A stretch of DNA of 64,000 nt from Takakia lepidozioides (Eukaryota > Streptophyta > Takakiopsida > Takakiales > Takakiaceae): positions 62,806,001 to 62,870,000 of the forward strand of contig CM060733.1 of NCBI GenBank assembly GCA_030704615.1. Direction: 5' to 3'. Position numbers and translations under genes: made by a program. This document shows, in pieces, positions 56,118 to 64,000 of this stretch (its first letter is position 1; the number at the start of each line of letters is the position of its first letter). The notes under the pieces were generated by a model. It ran no database searches, was not told the origin of the DNA, and saw only the letters and a program-made list of their open reading frames with translations.

Positions 56118-57131
56118 TGTCGCGCGGCTTTTACTCACCCATCCCTTTGCTATCCGAGGCGGAAACTCCAAGATAGAAGAGTTGGAAATCTCTAAGTACT
56201 CAGCCCGCTCAGAACAATCAGTCATGACCTACAGCTAGTGTATCATGGGGGTGTTTCCTATTTGTTTTCCTTTCCGCATTCATGTTAGCTACCTTACTAT
56301 TGATAATTAAGTATCAGTTTGCTTCATCAATCTATCGGATTCCATCAACTCATCCATTCATTCCACAGCTTCATTCAGATCTCTCTACACAATGTGATTG
56401 TATCGTATAAGTATCAAATTATGATTTATCAGGTATCAGGCCGAAGCCATTGTGTCTCTAATCTGCTCTACAATATCACTACAGCTTTGCATATAACAAG
56501 CATCTATTAATCATCTCTCCTTCACCGTGCTCTCCATCTTTGCTCCGTTCTTGCTCTCCGCCCGATCCCCTTTCATGCATGACCAAGAAGTGCTCCCGTG
56601 AAGTGATCCCCCTTCAGTCCTTGCTCCCGTTTTATCTTCCTACCCGTTGTTCTAACCGCTTCCTTCACTAACCGTCGTCCGTGAACTAACATGTTCCCTT
56701 TGCAGGTGTTGTTCCCCAAGTCGTTCCTGTCCTGCTATCCTTTCCCTATGGTCGTGACAGCTGTGTCAAGCTGTGACTGGCTGTGGGAAACTGTGACGGG
56801 TTGTGACCGGATGTGTGTCGGCTGGATGTGGGGAGCTGTGATGTTGTGGTGTGTGTCGGTGGGATGTTGTGACTGGGCGGGGATTGTGTGGGTGGATGGT
56901 AATGGGGTGTGTCGGGCTGTGCGAGCTATGACGGGATTTGTGGCTGTGTTGTGCTGTTGGCGTGACTTGCTGTATTGGCTGTGGACTGGCTGTGTTGGCT
57001 GTGACGGGCTGTGTAACCCCCTTCTAAAGTGCGCTGCTGTCACCCTAAGGCTCTGTTGGTCTCAGTCTGTGCAAAAATAAGGGTACCCTAAGATCCCGTA
57101 AAGTGTCTAAGTCCCAGACAGTCCTCTAACA
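56118..57131 (-). repeat. Family A 3' LTR on the minus strand
   Basis: Reverse-complement copy of the 3940-4888 LTR, TGTTAGAGG...CGACA, slightly longer (about 1 kb) with its decamer block at 56750-57020. A polypurine tract lies just before its start and the kinase remnant just after its end, so it is a 3' LTR and not a solo LTR. Flanking pentamers differ, which fits loss of the 5' half of the element. Confidence 0.8.
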
Positions 57132-57135
57132 ATTA

Positions 57136-57149
57136 CCCCTTCCCCTTTC
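57136..57149 (-). other. Polypurine tract
   Basis: GAAAGGGGAAGGGG on the minus strand, four bases before the LTR start. It primes plus-strand DNA synthesis in LTR retroelements. It marks the LTR as the 3' one. Confidence 0.7.
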
Positions 57150-57514
57150 AAAAAGCCGTCGGTCCTCACGGTTTACTGATGCGATTAGCAAACCTTTGTG
57201 AGTGAGCACCTTTCTGACGTTGTGAGAGTTTAGTGGCGGACTGTGTGTACGAGCCCGAGGTCTGTCACTGGTTGACGGAGTGATTGAACACTACCCGGAT
57301 AAGTGATTCCCTCTGGAGGTGATATCGAGGTAGTAACCTTTCAGGCATAGGAGACCCCGTCGCTTTCCTCTGCCATCTGGATTGCATAGGTCTTCTCCCA
57401 TGTCAAAAAAGAATCCGCTGAAAGAAACAGTTGTATCAGAATACTCATCGCCTCTCAGGTGTTGTAATGTCGAACTTTTGTGGAATCCTCTAGGGCATAC
57501 AATGTTGTACCTAC
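57150..57514 (-). mobile_element. Short internal end of the minus-strand family A copy and unassigned flank
   Basis: Sequence before the polypurine tract has no recognisable coding region and probably contains the last few hundred bases of the retroelement interior. Its upstream truncation point could not be located, because the other family A copies lack their 3' ends. Confidence 0.35.
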
Positions 57515-57703
57515 CATGTCTGGAAGTTTATATTTTAAAACTTGCTGTAAACGCTGAACGGCAAAATTGGTGAAGACCCTGAGCTCCTTGTCTGTCCAAG
57601 TGAGTGGGGTACCAATGACTTGTGAATTGTGCAAGTATTTCCATGCCACATGTCCCTTATAGAAAATATCATCAATGCCGAATTTCTGTGTTGACAAATT
57701 GTT
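57515..57703 (-). CDS. Exon of an unknown minus-strand gene
   Basis: A 63-codon block between an acceptor (gcggcctag) and a donor (ATG|GTAGGT), phase 0 at both ends. It reads NNLSTQKFGIDDIFYKGHVA, WKYLHNSQVIGTPLTWTDKE and LRVFTNFAVQRLQQVLKYKL. Composition and borders look like a real internal exon. No family is recognised. Possible partner exons lie at 57772-57990 (Pro/Ser-rich) and 58330-58720 on the same strand, but their phases could not be reconciled. Confidence 0.4.
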
Positions 57704-58065
57704 CTAGGCCGCATGAAACCATGAACGAATTTGAGAATCCTGAGAGGGATGGCTGAGTAAGCGGTGCTTACCAAAGAGGAGCCACCATGAGCTGAGGGGG
57801 ATGTAGTGGAGGCGAGGAGGTGGGGTTTTTTGACGAACTGGCGTTAGGCTGGAAACCCCCTGCTGACTCATTGTGAGGGCTTGGCGATGGTGTTGGAGAT
57901 GGAGCTGGAGCTGGAATGGAGCTGGCGGAATACCGAGGATAGCCTCCGTCAGGGTGAAGCCAGCGATGAGCGTCTTCCTGCTCCATTCATAACCTCCCGA
58001 GGAGGGGAAACTGCCTGAGGGCTGCACCTCCACTGTATTCTCTGTGAGATTATAACATTAGCCAA

Positions 58066-58320
58066 CAGTCAGTAGCTCAGATGGTTAAGTGCACTGAGTG
58101 CTACCCAGATGATTCTGGGGCAAATCTTGCTGCCTGTCTAGTGGTCCAAGAAAATAGATTCTTACTAGCTTTTCCTCCACCCAAGCACTTCCATTTGAAA
58201 GCGACCAGCACATGAACTGTGGAGGCGGAATCAAACTCAGTGGAGTTGTCCCAGAATGCAAAGTGAGAGTTTTTCCCACCGAACAGCCTGGACGAACTGA
58301 GTGGACCTTGGTGTCATGGA
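58066..58320 (+). mobile_element. Possible tRNA-derived SINE
   Basis: TAGCTCAGATGG (58073-58084) fits the pol III A box, and GGGGCAAATCTTG about 35 bases later is a weak B box. The two arms do not fold into a proper tRNA. About 200 bases of body follow without a clear tail. It would lie between exons of the minus-strand unknown gene. Confidence 0.3.
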
Positions 58321-58330
58321 TAGCATGAAC

Positions 58331-58720
58331 TCAAAGGGTTGTTCCGCCCGAAGAGGGTGCCCCACCCACACTTGAGGAAGAGTTCACTGCTTGGAGTCGG
58401 TGTATGTAATTTGGTAATAGGTTTTGTGGTGAGTTGTGATCCATGAGCCTGCCAAGCCCTCCGACCGACTGCTGCTGCTGGTACCAAGTCACCGGTCGTC
58501 CGGGTTCCCAAGTCAGTTCGGACTGGGAACTGGCTCTGCCAAGAAGTTGGCATTTGAGGCGAGAGCCTATACGGCGGTATTCGGCGGTGACGTTTCCGCC
58601 GAGGCCCAAAGCTAGGAACCCCCAACCATCATCCAATGTGTCAATGAGAGCTTCCTGACGCTCTGGCTGCCAGGACGAGAAGGTGGCACACAGCCAGTCG
58701 ATGGAGGAGCTGAAGGGAAA
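58331..58720 (-). CDS. Candidate exon of an unknown minus-strand gene
   Basis: After a pyrimidine-rich acceptor (cttgtctttcccttcag) the minus strand reads SSIDWLCATFSSWQPERQEA, then LIDTLDDGWGFLALGLGGNV, TAEYRRIGSRLKCQLLGRAS and SQSELTWEPGRPVTWYQQQQ before Ser/Gly-rich sequence and a stop. The composition is protein-like but no family is recognised. Confidence 0.35.
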   Translation of the reverse strand, partial: FPFSSSIDWLCATFSSWQPERQEALIDTLDDGWGFLALGLGGNVTAEYRRIGSRLKCQLLGRASSQSELTWEPGRPVTWYQQQQSVGGLGRLMDHNSPQNLLPNYIHRLQAVNSSSSVGGAPSSGGTTL

Positions 58721-59288
58721 GACAAGAAGAGGGCTCCCGTACAGAGCCTAAAGTCACCCCTGGTTTCGATCCATGATGGAATTCTTCACGGCTGTGAGCA
58801 CGGATTGCAAGAGCATCGGTGGGGGGGGGGGGGGGTGGGGTGGGGGTGTTGAGGGTGGAAAGAGCCTGCGATATGATTCTCCTCGATATTCTAGATGGGG
58901 AGCTGTTGGAGGGCCTGGATGGAAGGGTGCGATCAGGGCCCTGGAGCAATCCGTAGATTATAGGTGTGATTTTTACCACAGCCAAGCTGCGCCTCACTGC
59001 ATTCTTCGGAGTCCATTCACACAGCTTTAGATTAGTAAAAGAGCGCAGGTCCAAGCATCTAGTTGCCAGATTAATGAGGCGTTCATCCTCCGAATCATAG
59101 TAAGGACATAAATAAAAAACTGCTGGAGGGTAATGAGGGGGGGGGCTCCCTGTTCCCGTGGCAGCAGAATGAGACGAGGTTTTGGTGGCGGCGATGAGAC
59201 AAGGGGAGCGAAGCGCCATCCTCTTCGTTTGGCGTTGCGTTCCAACGAGGGAAGCAGGAAGGAAGAGAGGCCGCTGCAGTGCTCGCAT
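58641..59288 (-). CDS. Hypothetical 215-codon minus-strand frame
   Basis: Starts MRALQRPLFLPASLVGTQRQ, an Arg-rich, acid-free leader that could be an organelle presequence. It continues with FYLCPYYDSEDERLINLATR and CLDLRSFTNLKLCEWTPKNA, then low-complexity Ser/Pro. The last part overlaps the exon candidate at 58331-58720 in another frame, so the true 3' border must lie before about 58740 if both are real. A G-rich tract at 58811-58849 encodes its oligo-Pro. Not recognised. Confidence 0.3.
   Translation of the reverse strand: MRALQRPLFLPASLVGTQRQTKRMALRSPCLIAATKTSSHSAATGTGSPPPHYPPAVFYLCPYYDSEDERLINLATRCLDLRSFTNLKLCEWTPKNAVRRSLAVVKITPIIYGLLQGPDRTLPSRPSNSSPSRISRRIISQALSTLNTPTPPPPPPTDALAIRAHSREEFHHGSKPGVTLGSVREPSSCLSLQLLHRLAVCHLLVLAARASGSSH
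58811..58849 (+). repeat. Poly-G / G-quadruplex-prone tract
   Basis: An almost pure run of G with isolated T residues, long enough to form a G-quadruplex on the plus strand. Confidence 0.8.
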
Positions 59289-59396
59289 CCCGAGAGCGCG
59301 AAGGAGAAAGAGGAACCACCGGGCACTTCTAGTTTCGGATGGGGGTACCCCTGGATTTGGGACTTGAGCCTGAGCTGTGAATTCGGGCTTGTTCCT

Positions 59397-59573
59397 TCAG
59401 GGACAGTCTGTCTTCACATGCCCATCTCCATTGCATTCGTAGCAAATAATGCTCAGTGTCTCTTCTTTGATTTGCACAGAAATATAAGCACCATCCAGAG
59501 TTGGCAATTTCAGCTGCCCATCTCCCCTGCCTGGCAGATGTCGAGTTTTGGCTAGCTGGCACCCCCTAGGGAA
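59397..59573 (-). pseudogene. L1 ORF1 C-terminus with zinc knuckle, minus strand
   Basis: The minus strand reads GQLKLPTLDGAYISVQIKEE then CYECNGDGHVKTDC, a perfect CX2CX4HX4C knuckle, and stops two codons later. A strand of the form LPTLDGAYISV followed by a knuckle is the usual end of plant L1 ORF1. It faces away from the L1 ORF2 that starts about 90 bases to the right on the plus strand. Confidence 0.6.
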
Positions 59574-59660
59574 ACTCTTACCCCACCTCTTCTTCCTCTT
59601 TGATAGGAACCCGCTTTCTGATGCATATCTCTACAATTTTGTTTCCTGGTTAGGACTTTT

Positions 59661-62600
59661 GTGGCTGATTCAAGAGGCGGCATCGCAATCTTAATCTCTC
59701 CGAATCTAGTCAATCAAATTTTTAGCATGGATATCTGGATGACTGGAAGAGCTCAATTTGGCATTATCTCCATTCCTAGTTCTGGATGCAAAATATGACT
59801 TATCAATGTTTATGCTCCAAACGCCATTAATGACAGAATAGCTTCTGGAGGATGGCTTTGCAATCCAAAATTTGAGTTGACCACACAAAGATTAACAAAT
59901 GGATTTTGGTAGGTGATTTCAATATGACTGACAGGGCTCTGGACAGGTTGGAACCTGGCACTTCCTGCCTCACCTCTGAAGAGCTAAATGCATGGGAATC
60001 TCTCTGCCTCTCTGTAGGTTTTATTGACATCTCCACTCCAGGAGATAACGAGCTTAGATTCTCTTGGTCAAATTGTAGAGCTCCACCGGATCTAGTCATG
60101 GCTAGATTAGACCGGATATACTGCACCAGTGGCATCTTGTCTTGGGCCCAGCCAGCCCCTTTAGGTCCGGTGCTCGCAAATTTTGATCATGCAGAGATTA
60201 AAGCTCTTTTCACTGTCCCCGGGTCCAAGCTCAGAGGTAGAGGTTACTTCAAGCTAAATTCTTCATTGCTCAAATCTAAGTCAGCGGTTAAAGAACTGGC
60301 CCAGGTATGGTCCACATCTGGGAATCAGTTCCAATCCGCCACCCTTAGATTTCTTACTAAACTTGAAGCAACGCGGCTTAGATCTCTGGAGCTCTCTAAA
60401 GCTTTTGTTGTGGCCAGCTCTCAAAAAGAAAAGAGCCTGTTCAAATGCCTCCATCTATGCCAGCAGCTCCTAGAGAACAAAGATGAAGGTCCTTGCACCT
60501 TAATGAATTATAATACAGCCAAGTCAAACCTATGGAGCTTTAGGCAGCAGAAAGAAAATGCTATCAGGATTAAGGCTGAAGTGAACTGGTCACTGAATGG
60601 GGAAAAAATGACAAAATACTTCTTTGCTAAAGCTAAACAAAGGCAGATGGCCTCGACCATTGCCTCTCTCTCCTCCCCTGATGGGACTACTTCCTCAGCC
60701 CCAAAGGTGATGGCCTCCATAGTAGAAAAGCACTTTGCATCTCTGTTCTCATAAAGGTCCAGCTCTGCTGAAACAAGACTGGCCTCAGAAGAGATCTTGC
60801 AACACATCCCCTCTCTTCTGTCACAAAAGGAAAAAGAAGATCTATCCTCCCCGCTTTCCAGTGAAGACCTGTCTGAGGCTCTACACTCCCTCCAATCTGG
60901 GAAAATGCCAGGCCTAGATGGCATGCCTGTTGAACTGTTCAAGGCCCTGTGGCAGACTATAGGAGGTGACTTTGTTGAGTTGGTTAAAGACATACATTTG
61001 AAGGGAATTATGCCCTCACAGCTTTCTATAGGTCTCATCACTCTGATCTTCAAAACATGGGACAGAAGCTTGATATCTAATTATCGCCCCATCACTCTCT
61101 TGAACTCGGCCTACAAAATTATTGCCAAGGCCCTGACATTCAGGCTGCAGCCCATCCTCTCCAGAGTTATTAGGCCGGAGCAGTCTGGTTTCTTGACAGG
61201 GAGAATGATTCTTGATAACATCCTTCTAATCAATGAGGTCATGCATAAGGCTAAGTGCTCAGAGCAACCCCCGGCTTTGTTAATGCTTGATTTTGAAAAA
61301 GCTTTTGACAATATTGACTGGGGATTTCTGAATCAAGTCCTCAACAAAATAGGGATGCCACAAGGCTTTAACAGGTGGGTTAATCTCCTGCTCACTTCGG
61401 CATCCAGTAAAGTCACTATGAATGGTGCCATCTCCAAATCCTTCGCTCTCTACAGATCTGTAAGACAAGGATGCCCTCTATCCCCATACCTGTTTCTCAT
61501 AGCGGCTAATGCTCTGGGCCACTACTTTGCGGCAAGGCACGACATTGCAGGCCTAAAAACAGATGATGGAGCCTCAATCAAGGTCTCTATGTATGCAGAT
61601 GACACTACATTGTTTCTCAACAATGAAGACCCAGCCAACATAATGCGCGCCAGAGAAGCCCAGCAATTTTTTTGCAAAGCCTCGGGTCTCAAAATAAATT
61701 GGAACAAGTCGGTTGGTCTGCTTACGGAGCTGCTTGCTACCTCCCGCCTTCAGCACGGACCTAGATGGGGACAGGAAATAGGACTCAAGTGGCTCCAGCC
61801 GGGTTCGGCACATACGCTGTTGGGATTTCAAATTGGAATAGGGCTAACTGACGATCAGCGTTACGAACCCATCTTACAAAGGCTTCGTAACAAGCTGGCA
61901 TTCTGGAGCTCGGCGATGCTGTCAATTGCAGGTAGAGCCTTGGTCCTGAATCAGATCCTGCTTGCATCCATTTGGTATCCGGCCTCAGTCTGGTCCCCAG
62001 GCTCCATGCTCATTGCAAAAATCAAGACCATGATGAGGAATTTTCTATGGGGTGCCTTCCCTCAACACCCCTCGAAGTGAGCCCTAGTCTCATGGGCTCA
62101 GCTCTGTAGGCCTCGCAAAGAAGGAGGGCTGGGCTTGCTGGATCCACCTCTGCAAATTACGGCATTACTTGCAAAATGGATCCCTAGGTCGCTCACCAAT
62201 GAAGGCAGCCCTTGGTGTAACTTAGTTCAAGAACACCAAGTTCGATCCTTCCCAGCAAATTCCACAGCATGGGCACCATGTCTCAAGTGGATGATGCATG
62301 GTCATGGGAAGTCGAAAAAGATAGGCTCTGCAGCTTGGATCTCTATATGGGATGCCTGGAGAATAATGCGGCCTCATCTTACCCAGAGAAGAGCCAAATG
62401 CTTTGAGGAGGCTGTCAGGCAACCCCTGTTTGGCAATCTCAACCTGGATTATGGCCCTTTGGCCTTTCTTCACAAACAATGGGCTACCTGGGAGGCAAAA
62501 GGACTCTCTCATATTGCCAATGTCTGGGAAAATGGTCAGTTTATCCAATCCGGCCTCTTGTCCTCTCTAATTTCGGCCAGATCCATTGCTTGTGCTTGGG

Positions 62601-63720
62601 ATCATATTATAAGAGGGGTACAATACGTTCAGCCCTTGCTAGTAGGGGATCCATGCACAGCCAGCGAATTGCCAGTATGGTTTGGATGCTCTCAAGGAAA
62701 CCGCCGGCTTGCCCTCTTGGCCACCTCCACCTCTGCTAACCATTGGGAAGGGCTTCTCTTCCAGGCTGGGGATGGTGGGCATTTGACCCTTCTAGGCACA
62801 GGAGAAATGCATCATGATCTAGCTTACCGGATACGGGTCTTTGAAACGTCCTCTGGATCCACAGAACCCAGCCCGCCCTTTGATGCGCAGATCTGCTGGG
62901 CTCAGAAACTATCATTTGTTTGGTTCCTGTCCTTTCCTCTAAGTAGGCTGCAGCTTGACCTTGGAGAATGGTCATGGATGGATGGCAAGAAAACGCCATT
63001 GCTTAGATACAAATTCAAGACAGGTTACAAAATGCTTCTCGGGCAAAACAGCCAAGTGGAATGGCAAATGGAATCTTGACTTGCAAATCCCTGGTTGGAA
63101 CTCTATATGGAAGAATATCTGGGCCAAGCACCGTCTGGCCAAGATCAGTGTTTTTTTGTGGAAATTGGCAAACAGGATTCTCCCAGTGGCAGCCTGCTTC
63201 CCTGAGCAGGATACTACATGCCTTGCCTGTAACATAAATTTGGAAGAATCAGTAGAGCATGTTTTTACAGAATGCAATACTGCTGTTAGAACCTGGCAGT
63301 TGGTGATAAGGTTCTATCTAAACTGGAAAGCAGTGCCACATACCGATGCTTCTTTACTGATGCTTAATCTACGTAATGGCTCGATCCGGAACTCCTACCC
63401 AATTTGGGCATGCCTAAGGGCACACACTCTATGGGCACTGTGGAAGGCTAGATGCAGCCAAGTCTTTGAAGGAAGACATCCAAGCATCAGATTCATTCTG
63501 TTTAAGTTGTACTCTGAGCTGTTGACTGAGGGGAAAAAGGCATGGGTGTCACTGGTTGCTGCAACAGGCAGGTGCAGCGAAAGGAGGAGTCGTTAACTTC
63601 TCGCGGATTTCGACATCACCTTGGGCAAAGATGACCTCATGTGCACAAGGCTCGATGAATCGAGAGTCCAATGGCACAATGATATCCCCCGGGCATGGCA
63701 AATCGCCGGTTGAATCGGAT
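59661..63720 (+). pseudogene. L1-type LINE ORF2 (endonuclease, RT, zf-RVT), nearly complete
   Basis: The endonuclease begins in its middle (DSRGGIAILISPNLVNQ) and continues LINVYAPN, ILVGDFNMTDRALDRLE and MARLDRIY, the APE-type active-site blocks. RT follows with GLDGMPVELFKALW, NYRPITLLNSAYKIIAKALT, PEQSGFLTGRMILDNILLIN, LDFEKAFDNIDWGFLNQVL, QGCPLSPYLFLIAAN and catalytic MYADDTTLF. Further on, WAQLCRPRKEGGLGLLDPPL and the C-terminal zinc finger (CLACNINLEESVEHVFTEC) match plant L1. Breaks: TGA near 59800, TAA at 60752, a TGA at 62078 that should be Trp (PSK[W]ALVSWAQ), and a frameshift near 63060. The sequence beyond 63720 to the edge is probably its 3' UTR. Confidence 0.88.
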
Positions 63721-64000
63721 GGTCTTGATGTCAATTGGAAACATCTCAATCCATGGGCTGCAAAGTCCAACGCCCACGTGGATTTTGGGGTGTGAGCTAT
63801 CACTGCTCTGATGCTGCAGGATTTTTATGTGCCAAACTCCGTATATGATGCAGCACTAGACCACTTCATCTCTTCACTTCTACATCACTGATATTTCCTC
63901 TCTTTGCTAGACAGCCTAGACTCCCACTGTTCCCCCCCCTCTCTCATAATGCAGGGTGCTTCCCCTTGTGATACGCCTCTATGGCCCCATCGGAGGTCAT
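63721..64000 (+). other. Probable L1 3' UTR running off the window
   Basis: Continues in register with the 3' part of the 33727 L1 for some distance (TCAATTGGA-type words after the ORF2 end). No poly(A) tail is reached before the right edge. Confidence 0.4.

Noticed and set aside
56118-57131. Solo LTR
   Set aside because: Flanking pentamers do not match and a polypurine tract precedes it, so it is the 3' LTR of a truncated element.
58066-58130. Functional tRNA gene
   Set aside because: The A box is good, but the acceptor, anticodon and T arms do not pair and the B box deviates at several positions.

Overview
This window looks like nuclear DNA of a land plant with a large, repeat-rich genome, most likely a fern or another non-seed vascular plant. 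That assignment is inference. It rests on intron-rich plant-type housekeeping genes, a plant Mn-type cation diffusion facilitator, a decayed PLS-class pentatricopeptide (PPR) gene built from near-identical repeats, Tat-like Ty3/gypsy retrotransposons with a plant-type extra ORF, and two LINE lineages. No bacterial or organellar operon was seen.

Layout. 1-1955 holds the 3' exons of an MTP metal transporter, with a one-base frameshift. 3940-8380 is gypsy copy A1: a 5' LTR of about 950 bp, primer site, broken gag, a deletion of about 3 kb through pol, and an extra 3' ORF. 8744-9690 is a broken PPR array on the minus strand. 13443-13880 (SWIM finger) and 17614-18177 (zinc-cluster N-terminus) are pieces of MULE-like transposases, separated by a satellite of about 120 bp (14150-15610) and a GC-rich minisatellite. 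A 78-bp palindrome closes the second piece, followed by an integrase fragment of another gypsy element. 21262-29956 is gypsy copy A2: 5'-truncated but carrying protease, RT, RNase H, integrase and a long 3' ORF, with many in-frame stops. 29957-32760 is part of a different gypsy family (gag, protease, start of RT). 33727-34567 is an L1 3' end.

The gene island runs from 35044 to 51893. It holds an enoyl-CoA hydratase (minus, four exons), a NudC/NUDT19-type NADH pyrophosphatase (plus, about ten exons) and a DJ-1/Hsp31-type protein (plus, seven exons). The hydratase and pyrophosphatase point away from each other across about 1.2 kb. The splice phases I could check agree across all three genes, apart from the first junctions of the pyrophosphatase. 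An almost intact antisense LINE sits in intron 1 of the pyrophosphatase, and two short tails of the same LINE family lie in this gene and in the DJ-1 gene.

52738-64000 is again repeat-rich: an L1 ORF1 fragment, a second satellite of about 120 bp, a kinase-like C-lobe pseudogene cut by a minus-strand 3' LTR of family A, weak minus-strand coding exons, a possible SINE, and a nearly full L1 ORF2 that runs to the right edge.

The three genes are independent metabolic or protective functions (fatty-acid or amino-acid catabolism, NADH/NAD-cap hydrolysis, glyoxal/protein-damage response) and show no operon-like link. The most interesting material is in the mobile elements: the family A 3' ORF with its own zinc knuckles, the LINE whose stop codon lies inside its terminal sequence and whose copies abut CT/GA tracts, and the near-perfect palindrome.
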